This document shows, piece after piece, positions 39,829-60,991 of a stretch of 64,000 bases of DNA (within the stretch, counting starts at the first letter, position 1; every line of letters begins with the position of its first letter). A model generated the notes under the pieces. That model had not been told where the DNA came from and did no database searches. It saw nothing but the letters and a program-made list of their open reading frames with translations. Origin of the DNA: Anisakis pegreffii (Eukaryota > Nematoda > Chromadorea > Rhabditida > Anisakidae); the NCBI GenBank assembly GCA_035041965.1, contig JAPYMA010000612.1:1-64000 (forward strand), in the 5' to 3' direction. The position numbers and the translations under genes were made by a program.

Positions 39829-40933
39829 ATGGAACATATCTCAAAAATGAATACAAATTGCGAAGAAGCATTAAAGGGAGTAACCTATATGACTTCAGCA
39901 ACTTCCTATTCAGTTAGTTCCCCATTTATCCAACACAATTCTCCATCAACGTCGCTCGAAAATCATTCGCCATTCGTTCAGACTGCATTCATTAAGGCAT
40001 CTTCACCATCACTTTCGAGTTCCTCCTCAACTTCCTCTTTACAACTCCCGAATATCTCAGATGAAGAGTTGGCTAATCTCACTGTTCGACAGCTCAATCA
40101 ACGTCTTCAGGTAATGAATTTCCTACTCAAAACTTATTCTTACAATAAGAAAGAGAAATTGAGCAGTTCCAGACAGCAAACATTTCTGTGACCAGTATAT
40201 ATCAACTGGCGTAGATGTTTTCCACGCTGTTCATTTTAAGTGCATAAATTCTTATTCATGCTCGACAGATAAATACGTGTTCTACATGAGTTCAGTTTGA
40301 TGAGATCAATTTCTCAATACTTTGCATTGAAAGAGCGCACTTTTCAAAATTACCATTAGAATATCAGTTGAAGTTGAACATTTTACTACAACAAAATGTC
40401 ATGCTTAAAAGTTTTTGATTCATTCTGTACTGTCAGCTATCGTATTGATGCCTCAACTCTGACTGCTCCACTTAATTCTTTGCTTTCAAATGAACTGATT
40501 TCGCACATCCGAAATTTGCATTCATAAGTGGTAAAATGTATACATTCACACAATTGCTCACAAAATTTTTCACCCTAAAGTGAACCTTTCACACCAGATT
40601 CTTTCCAATCTGTTCAACGTCAGAGTGCAACTGAATATCGATCACTGGATAATGTTGCAGGGTCAAAACCGACAAATTGTAACAGCCCTCAAACAGAAGC
40701 GAAGAACATTAAAGAACCGAGGTTATGCGTTCAACTGTCGCATCAGAAGGATCCAAAATCAACTTCAACTGGAAGCGGACAATATGATGCTGAGAAATCA
40801 AGTGCGATGTCTTAAGCAAATGCTGCATTCTCTACAGACGCGATTAGCTTATTACGAGCCTAGTTTCGCGTCTGTTAATGACGTGCACTCCGAAGCGATT
40901 ACTTCTTCATATCCACAATCATATAAATATTAG
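39829..40933 (+). CDS. Maf-type bZIP transcription factor
   Basis: Maf proteins bind DNA at MARE sites as dimers in the nucleus. Two exons (39829-40110 and 40661-40933, phase 0, TAG stop) give 184 aa. The N-terminus is Ser/Thr/Pro-rich without a clear domain (residues 1-74). Next comes the extended homology region ISDEELANLTVRQLNQRLQ (about 76-94), which is diagnostic for Maf. It is followed by the basic region LKQKRRTLKNRGYAFNCR, with the Maf-specific Tyr (NxxYAxxCR) in place of the Ala of other bZIPs. Leucines at heptad spacing follow (QLEADNMML, QVRCLKQML, HSLQTRL). Small Mafs are about 150-160 aa with no N-terminal extension and large Mafs exceed 300, so this one is intermediate. Its Ser-rich N-terminus could be an activation domain (inference). 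AATAAA at 40947 follows closely. Confidence 0.93.
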
Positions 40934-40946
40934 TTTAGGCTTTGTA

Positions 40947-40952
40947 AATAAA
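40947..40952 (+). terminator. Polyadenylation signal of the Maf gene
   Basis: AATAAA 14 nt after the stop codon, implying a very short 3'-UTR. Confidence 0.6.
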
Positions 40953-41989
40953 TGCTATCGCATAGATTTTTTTTTTCAAATCCATGCACTTCACACTGAT
41001 TTTGCCACGGAGTGACCAACTGTTGTTTACAAGAACATCACCGTGTGAATCGATAGGTAGGTGTTTCAGATAATTCGAATATTACTATGGTGTTGTGTTA
41101 GCATCGATAAGCACTAATGATAAGCGCGTACCTGGCACAGAGCAGCACCTAACAAATTATTTGTGCTCTAAAAGAAGTGCATACAAAACATATATACACT
41201 GATATTCACAAAAATGCGTATTTTTTCGGTAGTCTTATCATGTACATCATCCATGCACTTAAACGATAATCGTTCCAAACAAACAAATTTTCAAAGAGCA
41301 CTCATTTATTTACCGAACACTTACAAAAATTAATGAACAGTAGCTGAACCTACTTCCAATAATCATCTTAACGAAGCAAAATGTTTTTAATCCGTAAAAT
41401 TGGTGCAATATCTCTGATCTATAGACAAGCACGAAAAAAGGATGCAACTAACAGCACATCACATAACTGATTAATTATTCGGGGAAGTTATCAAACTGTT
41501 AGCAATGTCGCACACTGATGCTAAGAAAACATCGAACTATTGTTCGTTGCATTCGCAGACAAATGAACGTGCATTTTTTCGAGGGTCGTCTTCGATACTC
41601 TCGAAATGTAAATTTATCATAAATATGTTTCCATCTTATATGTTTTCATCACATTGAAATTAAGCTCGACTCAGTTAGTTCCCTTCATTTATGCTGCTAA
41701 TGTGTTTGTTTATGCTAATCTTTCTTTGCAACTAACGATGAATATGTTCCATGATTATTTCAGAATTAGTTACAGATACAACACAAGATTTGTTCATTTA
41801 CAGTCCAATAAAGGAGCTATACCATATTGCAGACCACCCATGAAACAGCGTCAATCGTTCTTTCAGTTCTTCCATCGAATAAATAAATATCAATTCACAA
41901 ACTTACTTTTTGACTCACTATATTCTTAGTGAGCACAGTGATGAAATACAGAGAATGATGAAGTAGATTTCATGCAACGAGGGTCATTT
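40953..41989. other. Intergenic, no gene seen
   Basis: Short frames only, with no recognised motif. Confidence 0.5.
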
Positions 41990-42515
41990 AACTTGGATCT
42001 GCACGTATTGTCCCGGAAGCAAAACACAATCCAAACAGTGGTTTGCTTCTTAGGGGATCAGCGGGCCATTCAAGGTCAACGCCGTAAAATCTCGAAAGAA
42101 AGTCATGGCAACAGTTTTTTGAGACTCGTAAGGAGTGACCTCGTAGATTTTCTAGAAGAAACTAACACAACAATAGGTGCATATTATGCGCATGTTTCCC
42201 ATGAACTGCAGCACAATACTGTTGCAAAAAGAAAAGTAAAGCTACATCATGGAATCATGTTCCATCACAACAACCCACTCACACACACACATCACAAGTT
42301 GCGAGAGCTATACTTCTTGAATTTCGTTGGTAAACTTTGCCATATTTACCATACAGCCCTGATCTTGCTTCATCTGATTTCTTTTTGTTCCCACAGATGA
42401 AAAAATATTCTCGAAAAGAATGCGATTCGGGTCTATAGATGAAATGAAACAAGCTGCTTTAACACGGTTTCGTTTGAAGGGTCAGAATTACTTCGCAAGT
42501 GAATTGAACGATTGA
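41990..42515 (+). pseudogene. Mariner transposase pseudogene
   Basis: Scattered over three frames are pieces of a Tc1/mariner transposase: SKQW, RKKVMATVF followed by a stop where Trp is expected, LVDFLEETNTTIGAYY, MFHHNNPLTHT and LPYSPDLASSDFFLFPQMK with a small insertion. After these comes MRFGSIDEMKQAALTRF. The second catalytic Asp (HHDN in active enzymes) reads HHNN at about 42262. Frameshifts and stops show it has long been dead. The N-terminal DNA-binding part was not recognised, so it may be 5'-truncated. It lies between the convergent Maf and mGluR genes. Confidence 0.85.
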
Positions 42516-42665
42516 GAACATCCTCAGGGGAAGTGTGTGTAACAAGCTGAGTATTAACAACCGTTATAATTTAACTTGTTGCTGTACAGCATATCTTGGG
42601 AGAAGAATTTCCGCGAACTATTTGATCACCCGCATACGAAAGAATACTTGAGACAAAAATATAGT

Positions 42666-42671
42666 TTTATT
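42666..42671 (-). terminator. Possible polyadenylation signal of the mGluR gene
   Basis: On the minus strand AATAAA lies about 217 nt downstream of the proposed receptor stop codon (42888-42890). Confidence 0.4.
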
Positions 42672-42887
42672 ATGGCTTCCATAATATTCTGTGAAATTTG
42701 TTGCCGAATTAGTTCAATGAGCATTTTCGATGATCATGCAACAGTCAATATCGGTTGTAATCGAAGATAAAATCACTGAACAGAATATGTCCGAAAATGG
42801 AAGCGAATGCACACGGATCGACGAACCCAGAAGGCACAAACGAGGGAAATTGTTTGTTAGACGATGGTAAACAATCCAATGAAGATG

Positions 42888-53567
<10,680 letters not shown>

Positions 53568-53569
53568 CG

Positions 53570-56500
53570 CTGCGCAGTGTCACTTATGCAACGCTAGGCT
53601 GATGGATGCAGCACAAGTTGGGCTGTGTCTATCCATGATCGAATCGAATTGATTTAGGGCACTCAGAAGCTGTTATCGCTTCAAGCGAACAGCAGCATCC
53701 GAACGAACAGCAGCCTTGTTAACAGCCCAAAACAGACCCCTACACCCTCTCTTGTTCGCCTAATTCACTTTTCATCTTCACTCTTCTAACACTGATTCGG
53801 CTTATAAGAACCGACGCGTTCCCGCACTATCACCTCATTCTTCAGATCATTTGTCTGACCAGTTCGCCTCAAGCACACTTTCACCTCCACTACTCACAAC
53901 TTCTCGCATTCGCCTACCCATTCACCCTTATCCACTACTTCTAATTCCGTAATCCTATTTTCATAGCACACTTCACATAAATTCTTCTTATTCAGTATTC
54001 AGAGCCGTTATCACTTCACTTCTTTTCGTCAATCTCAAAACATAATCAACTAAACCAAGTCAAAAATTTAGACCGTCGTTCCACGATTATGAGATGCGAA
54101 GTTACTGAATCATTTCAACAACCCATTCATCCTTTTCAGCCCATATCAAATTTAATTTGTATCTGTCTTCACTTGTTTAATGCTCTATTTTTCCTCAACA
54201 ATACTTCTTCAAATTCGCAAACTTATTTTATTAAGAGTTTCATTACAGAAAGAATAAAATTGCGAGCAAATATTGTGACGCTGAGGAAACTTTCAGAGAG
54301 TGAAATGAAATATTTAACAAGTTAATATTCCAATCTCAGTTTTTGTTGCGCTATTGATATGACAAGGGGATTGGCTCAATAATTCCATTTGCTCGTCTAG
54401 AATTAGCAGATAAAACATCTTCAGCAATAGCAATGACCATATAACAAGCACTGTCTAATATTTACTCCTTCTCCGAATAGTGCCAAAAAGTGCGAATTCA
54501 TCACTCGAATCATAATAAAAATATTCCACACATCCAACAGTCAGTAATTAAAACGATGTCGTCATTACTACGATTAATCATGAGGAAAATATTGTTTGGC
54601 TTTTTAATCACGCATTCTGTTGCCTGACTTGATAACAAATGCGTAATGAGACGTATTTCGTAAGTGATATCAATAAGGCACAAAAATTACCCACAGATTA
54701 CTGGAACCGTTGCGTGAGAGAGTAATCGTATGAATGTTCAAGTGCCCGTCAAAATTAAGGCTAGATAGGACAACAATAGAACTGGGTTAACTGTTCTTCA
54801 AATGTTTCGAAAACGTTTCAAGAAATTGAGCAAAAACATCTAATAGTATTGACAACTATCAAATTTAACTGATCATGAACAATTTTTAACGTACTCAGCC
54901 ATCTGTTGTGCGTCTAAGTCTGTTCATTGCATCGCTAATTTAATGCGATGTTCTCGTTCTTTATGTGCCATCATTTCTTTGTGCTTTTCAAGCGTTCCTT
55001 TCTTGTCATCGAAGCACATTACTGAAATAAGTGAGAACTGCAACGCAGTACGAGGCCAAGCAAGCGCACTTCGTCGAACACATAGCAAATACAACTATTT
55101 TAGCAATGACGAATTACACCAATTCCATGTCATTCTTACAGTTTTAGCTCATCGAAGAAGCGATTGCTAATTTAATTTCTAATTATACAATTCAGTCACA
55201 TGGCTATGGTTAAAAATTGATCTTTGAGAATATCCTCTTGCTTCAGTGAAGTGATCTATGTATCCTCTTTCTGTTCCACACTTTTGTGGAACAGAAAAAG
55301 ATGTGGGAATACTGTAGTTTGATCGTAATAGAAACATCACTACTTCGGTAAATCAAAATTTTTGTCGTCTTACTTTAGCAGTACACCAACAACTACAGAA
55401 GAAATCGCTAGGCAATCTACATTCATTTGAGATCAGTTTTTCTCTTTGAATTACAGCCGAATGAACATTAATTTCATAACCCTTCTGAAATCGATCATAT
55501 TTCCATACTTCAATAGGCAGAAGCTGGTCATAAGAAGCTCCACTCGTTCGCCGTATAAGTACTTGAGAGACATATTTGCAAGCAATCTCATATAAAATTG
55601 ACCCGCTTATTACTTTTATATACTAAACTATCACTTTTCTCCTGCGACATTTTCCATATGCACACAACCACGTAATATGTCGAAAATAGTTTTTGAATTC
55701 CAAAACACTCAATGTGAGCATTCCTCCTGTCGTGCACTTGCCTGTCCTGTACACATGCGGTACTGAATTCATTGATGAAGAACGATTAAAGCAGCACGTC
55801 AAAGTTCACATATCAATCCCAACAAATAACATTATGGATGTGCGTTAAAAATTACTTTCCAAAAGCGCAACATATTAAGTCGCAATGTGAAGACAAGGCG
55901 ATCCATAAGATTACAAAGATAACACAGAATAATTGAATGACTGAATCACTAATGAATCTGCTCTTTTAAAACCAGGATAATTAAAGTGCTTTATCGAATG
56001 ATTAAGAAGAAGAAGATTGATAATAACATTATTATTGGGTGATAAAATGATGCCGAAAGTAAAAATTGAATAACAGCTGTATTAAACAACAAAAAGATAA
56101 ACGAGCAACGAATTGAAGAGTAAGAAGGTGAATACATTCTGGCAGTTTTACTTACTGCTTGAATCGTTTATTTGTCAGTCAGTGTTCATTGGAAAGAGAA
56201 TTGGATTCTCTACAAGCTAAGAAATAAAAATGATTCTGAATCAACACCCTATTTCCAGTTATTAATCATACTTACAAATCTAGGAACAATCCATCACAAA
56301 AATCGTTCACATTTTACATCTCCAAAGTTTACGCTCGGAAAATTGAGTCGGATTAGGCAAATCAGTTTATTCCAAACTCATGACCATAAGAAACTTTGCG
56401 TCGGTTTGGGACCGAACTGTTGGGACGAACTCGAGCCGAAGTTCGAGATCAGCTGGGCTTACCAATAGTGGCGGGCAAGCGCACACAAAGTTTGTTCACA

Positions 56501-57103
56501 CAGATGAAACGTTTTGAATCCCGAATCGAAGGGTCAGTCCCTGATCGTCATAGAGAGTGCGCATCCGAAGGTTGAAGGTTACGATCCTAATAGACTGTTT
56601 CGCATTGCTCGAGCAAGTTCCTGTTTCAACACTTCAATCGCTCGCAACAGCATTATTTTTCATAGTGATTGCTCCCTTTAAGTCACAATTTGGAAAACTA
56701 CATAAGTATTTTTCCTGAAAACTTCTCAGTTTGTAGAGAATTCTGATTGCAGTGGACTTTGTGGCACCGGCCAAACGTAAACTCATCCGCGTAAGAGTGC
56801 TCGCTGATGTGTTTCATTGCAGTAGAGGATCGAAAGCAGGGGAGAATGATGTTCGGTGTGAAAGTGAACTTATTGTTAAATTTTATTTTAATATCGCTGA
56901 ATAAGTTTTTTTCATTGCTTTTCGTTTTTGATTACCGGGGTTCATATTGTTTCTGCAATGGATAAATGAATTTCTAAAAATACTTGTTTCATTCCAGAAA
57001 ATTAATTTCTTTCGCGTCACTGAGGAATTTCCGGACCGATTTTCCGTTTGCAGAAATAGTAGGTTCTTGCATAGTCATAAAAAGTGAATGATGCGCGTGA
57101 GTA
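53570..57103. other. Intergenic region, no supported gene
   Basis: It holds only short unrecognised frames, plus the small hairpin at 55268-55297 described separately. A 98-codon frame at 56172-56468 has no recognised domain. Confidence 0.5.
55268..55345. mobile_element. Remnant of the CTAGTGATG family (copy C)
   Basis: A perfect 13-bp inverted repeat TTTCTGTTCCACA / TGTGGAACAGAAA (55268-55297, 4-bp loop) carries the GTTCCACA core shared with copy A. It is followed at about 55328 by ATAGAAACATCACTAC, which matches the outer end of copy B. It looks like a heavily deleted element. Confidence 0.5.
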
Positions 57104-57384
57104 GTAAATTCGGCACTTTTTTACTTCGGGAGGGGTCGCACGCGAGCAAGCTCGCGCATGCCACGCCTACTGCGCATGGCCTCAGCCTCAGGTGACCTCA
57201 ACCTCATCTAAGTGTAGCCTCAGATCGCTCGATGCTACAGCAGAGGCTAGCAAGCGAACTCAGGCTTAGGCTTAGGCTTAGGCTGAGACTACGCTTGGGC
57301 TGAAGCCATGCGCAGTAGGCGTGGCATGCGCGAGCTTGCTCGCGTGCGACCCCCCTCTCCAAAGTAAAAAAGTGCCATAAATTC
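57104..57384. mobile_element. Foldback element with TTAGGC repeats in its loop
   Basis: Left arm 57112-57180 and right arm 57305-57376 are near-perfect reverse complements (about 70 bp; GGCACTTTTTTACTT outside, CTACTGCGCATGGC inside). The 124-bp loop contains CTTAGGCTTAGGCTTAGGCTGAG. TAAATTC lies directly before the left arm (57105-57111) and again one base after the right arm (57378-57384), a likely target-site duplication of 7-9 bp. The arms are GC-rich in an AT-rich setting. Long inverted arms and a duplication of this size suggest a foldback or Mutator-like non-autonomous element. Confidence 0.8.
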
Positions 57385-58389
57385 TTGTGGTGTAGAGATA
57401 GGTAATGACGGTCTGCCAGATCGTCGAAAAGTGCAAAGAAGCTCTCGAGCAATAGAACCACTGTTCTAGAGGCTACTCATCAATACAATCGTCCATTTCC
57501 ACGATCCACAACACAGGCTTTTTGTACCTCTCGAGGCTCTTTCTCATGAATTTTTACCCTCATTTCCACTATAAAATACCACTACAAACTGAGCACAATG
57601 ATCCGAAGTGACTCTACTACGAACTAACCGTTCGTTCAGCTCGCGTTTTTATTCCCGATTTTTTTCATTTCAGTCTAATCAATCTTAGTTGTGTGATTAG
57701 TCACGTATGTTATTTGCGCAAACAGTACCTAATTTATGTGAAATTAAAAAATTTAGCACATTTATGAAGTGAAGCTGAACTCTTTCCCAAAGCTTGCTTT
57801 TATCAGAGCCATCTTTGCGCTTTCTTGTCATTTTCGGGTTCTTTGATATCATAGATTTCGCATTCAGCAAATTTGTTGTCCAATGATGTTGCTCACTGAA
57901 TGATATGATTTCATAAGTCATTTTATTAAGTCGTTTTCTTCACGTCTTTAATGAAAAATCCTTGCGAATGTTGCGTTTTTCAATCGAAATTTGGTACAGT
58001 GAGATGGTTGAAGTATTTTCGTTCCTCTTCGTTGTTGATGTATTTATCGGTCTGTCGAATGCGTTTCTGGAATATAATCTAATGACTTGTTACTTCCAAT
58101 TGTTTCAGCTGCTCAGTGGTCAGACTGAACAATAGGACGTGGTGGTCAGGTGGATCCGAAAGATGAAAGAGATCACCAAATTTTCGCAACAAACAATGGC
58201 CACGCATGTTTTCGCAGAGGCTAGTTGTATTACCACTTCATCTTTTTTCTTTTTGCATTACTTTTTGCTTAGTCCTTAGTTTTACAAAATAGGCGAAAAC
58301 GGTCGCTGAATGTTTTTTACATATTGATCCATCCATTCATAGTTGGATCAGAGGCAGAGACACTGTATTTCCTAACTCCCTTGTAGGTG

Positions 58390-58530
58390 TTCGGGTGCAT
58401 AGAGGCCGGGAGAATGGGCTGATAACCCAAGGAGCAATCCTATCCCGGTACCGGGTGAACCCGGCATTCGTACCGTCAGACTACCATGTTTATGTGGACA
58501 GCGGCGGGGGACCTCGGGTGTTATGGAAAT
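58390..58530. other. GC-rich island with CCCGGTACCGGG palindrome
   Basis: About 140 bp of markedly higher GC than its surroundings, containing the perfect 12-bp palindrome CCCGGTACCGGG at 58444-58455 followed by GAACCCGG. Open frames of 60-70 codons cross it on both strands, but neither resembles a known family. It could be a fragment of a repeat, a structured RNA or foreign DNA. Confidence 0.4.
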
Positions 58531-59073
58531 GTGGTATCTGTATCTTTGGCCAATCAAACAACAAATCAAGAGAATAAGAATCATTTTGTGACCATTTTCT
58601 TCTTTTTCATGTACTTAACAGTGTTCAATTTGCTATATTCAAAGGTTATATTCACTTTGAAATAAAGTGTAAATGCCTGAATGAGCAGTTACGTATTTAT
58701 TGAGTGAAGCGAGACGAGACGTATCTGTTATTTGCGATCACGTAGATGTGGTTCTGCGTGAACTATATTTGACCGAGTAGTAGTGACGCTAATGATAAAT
58801 GTGGTATTTGCTGTTGTTTCAGTTATGGTTTTGCTCTGCTTATACTCGGTAAATGATCAAGGATATCTACCGGATATACACTGTGATGCTTTTGATGATG
58901 TTCTCTTGAGGGCTGGATAAATGCATATGCTAGCAACAAAATTAGGAAGCATTCAGAAGTGGTTGGTGGGTCAATTGCCAACTGTTGAATGAACTGCAGT
59001 TAATCAAATAATGAAGTTGTATGTGTTTCAAATGATGAAACTTTTTGGGAAATTCTTTGATGTTGATTGACCC

Positions 59074-59370
59074 ATGGATGGTGCGTCAACTGCTAGTATC
59101 TGGTATTTGGTAAATCTATTCTGGAATTTATGCATACCGATCAACTTACCCATCAACGAAGTTGCATTTTATTTATTCGTTTTGTCAATGATTTACATAC
59201 CTGGAAAGGAGATAATGATTAGTGTTCGATTATCAGTCGCAGCAACATACAAACGATCAAAAATCGGGAAACTTAGGCGGGGCACTATGACACCGGAGAT
59301 AGCAGTAGACGTCAGCAAATTGAAAGATAACGAATCACGTTCGGAAGATGTAAAAGGTAGAACGACATAA
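59074..59370 (+). CDS. Possible small membrane protein or exon, unrecognised
   Basis: A 98-residue frame has two hydrophobic segments (about residues 7-25, IWYLVNLFWNLCIPI, and 29-45, VAFYLFVLSMIYIPG) and then a basic and acidic soluble tail. It fits a membrane protein end or exon but has no family match I know. A TGA codon lies two codons upstream of the ATG. Chance is a real alternative. Confidence 0.2.
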   Translation: MDGASTASIWYLVNLFWNLCIPINLPINEVAFYLFVLSMIYIPGKEIMISVRLSVAATYKRSKIGKLRRGTMTPEIAVDVSKLKDNESRSEDVKGRTT

Positions 59371-60565
59371 AAGAGAGTAAAAGTCATTTAGTGACGTTTA
59401 AATGAATGAAATTATCAAAGCTATGAGTTGAAGGTGGTGAAATTGATAAAGTGTTATCGTGTGATTATTGTTTGAATTGAATTATTCACTTGATACAATC
59501 TGAACTGAATTGACGAGCAAGAAGAAGACAAGACCACACCCATCTAAGAAATAATTTTATTATGCTTTCAATGATGGGTGTATATTGATCGGTGTAGCAA
59601 GACAAATGGGCAATTTTGATTTTCGTGCGACACGTTTACTTCATTAAATTTTTGTTCGTTTAAGTTTTGGTTTTAATTCTTCGTCACACATGCGTATTCC
59701 TTTTGATCAGCATTCTATTTACCAACCTCGCAGAACTTCAGTTTTATTTTTTCCTTAAAAGCAATTTTTTCTGTGAATCTTGTTATTTTGACTTAAATTT
59801 TCCACTTGCAACACTAGTTTATTGAACAAGTTGTCATCCCATTTTTACATTTTTCGCGAGCTCTTTCAAAATGATTCGTCGTTCGTTGATCGATGTCAAA
59901 CTTGTTGCCATCAGCATTTTTGATTGTAATGAGACAGTCTCCGATAATAATTCATTGTCTTCTTAATATCCCGTTTTGCAGTTCATTTTCACGTTATCGA
60001 CGAAAGTCTTTAAGTGTCATCAGCTTGTTACTTTACTCTTTATCAGTTATGCATGTCAACTAATGCAGCATCGTTCTTTATGGGCATGATTGTGATAAGC
60101 TTCATCTTTTATCGATGCTTTCATGCGCAATGACATTATTTTATGCAGTGATAAGGTGCAGTATGGTGTGACCTGATCTAATTTGTTTGCTTGAATGGCT
60201 ATCATTGAACTCTATTATCCTCAATGTCGCAATTATTCGCCTTTCAAATATTTTTCTTCGCCCATTGTTATCATCATTTTCATCGTGCGGTTTCGACCAG
60301 GATTGTTCATTCATTCTTCTGCAAGAACTAAGTCGTCATTAATCCATTCAACAAAAAACAACCTTCATCAATATTTTTGACTTTAATACTCGTGCTCGTT
60401 TTTTGAATTTCGGACTGACTTGCTCTCAGGAACATGTGCATAATCCTAATTTCTCGCAATTTTTTAAGAGGTAAGGAAATTAAAACTGTTCGTACGTGTT
60501 ACGATGGATCATTCAAATACCTTATTTCTTTGAATGTCATCAATCTTCTCCCACTTACAAATTGT

Positions 60566-60898
60566 TTAAAAACCGTTCCTTGTTCTCGTCGTACTTCTTT
60601 TAAAGAAATACGACGAGAACAAAGTATGGTTAGAAGTTAAATGCAGAACAAAGTTAGTATTATCGTGTCTGTAATATTCAGTTTGGAAGTTCAATGCACG
60701 TTCGGTTGCGGCAGTTGAACTTTCTAAAATTGATTCTAATTTTTTGGAAATGTATATTATCATCGTTAGTGCCGTATTATTATCACCGTCCTTATAAAAA
60801 TTACTGTTGAGCATGGTGTGAATGCATTTTTCGTTATTCAGATAGTAACATGCCTTATTAAAATGTGCTCTTTCAGTTTGGTACGGATCACATGACAT
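60566..60898 (-). CDS. Hypothetical protein, 110 aa, unrecognised
   Basis: A 110-codon frame reads from MSCDPYQTERAHFNKACYY to a stop at 60566. Its composition looks protein-like (mixed charge, three Cys, no long low-complexity run). No domain is recognised and no adjoining exon was identified. Its last codons run through a 43-bp palindrome. It lies head-to-head with the kri-1 start at 60992. A longer gene with one exon here is possible. Confidence 0.28.
   Translation of the reverse strand: MSCDPYQTERAHFNKACYYLNNEKCIHTMLNSNFYKDGDNNTALTMIIYISKKLESILESSTAATERALNFQTEYYRHDNTNFVLHLTSNHTLFSSYFFKRSTTRTRNGF
60580..60622. repeat. 43-bp near-perfect palindrome
   Basis: TTGTTCTCGTCGTACTTCTT is followed immediately by its reverse complement. 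Twenty of 21 positions pair around the centre at 60601. It could form a cruciform or be the fused ends of a small inverted-repeat element. Confidence 0.9.
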
Positions 60899-60991
60899 CG
60901 TAATTGTTACTTTTAATAAGTATTCATTATTGATGAATTAGTGAATTCAGTTGGTTTATGTGTCATTAATAAAGTGGATGTATGAATCAGT

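Noticed and set aside
57265..57290. TTAGGC run as a true telomere or chromosome end
   Set aside because: Only about three units, inside a transposon-like hairpin, with ordinary sequence on both sides.
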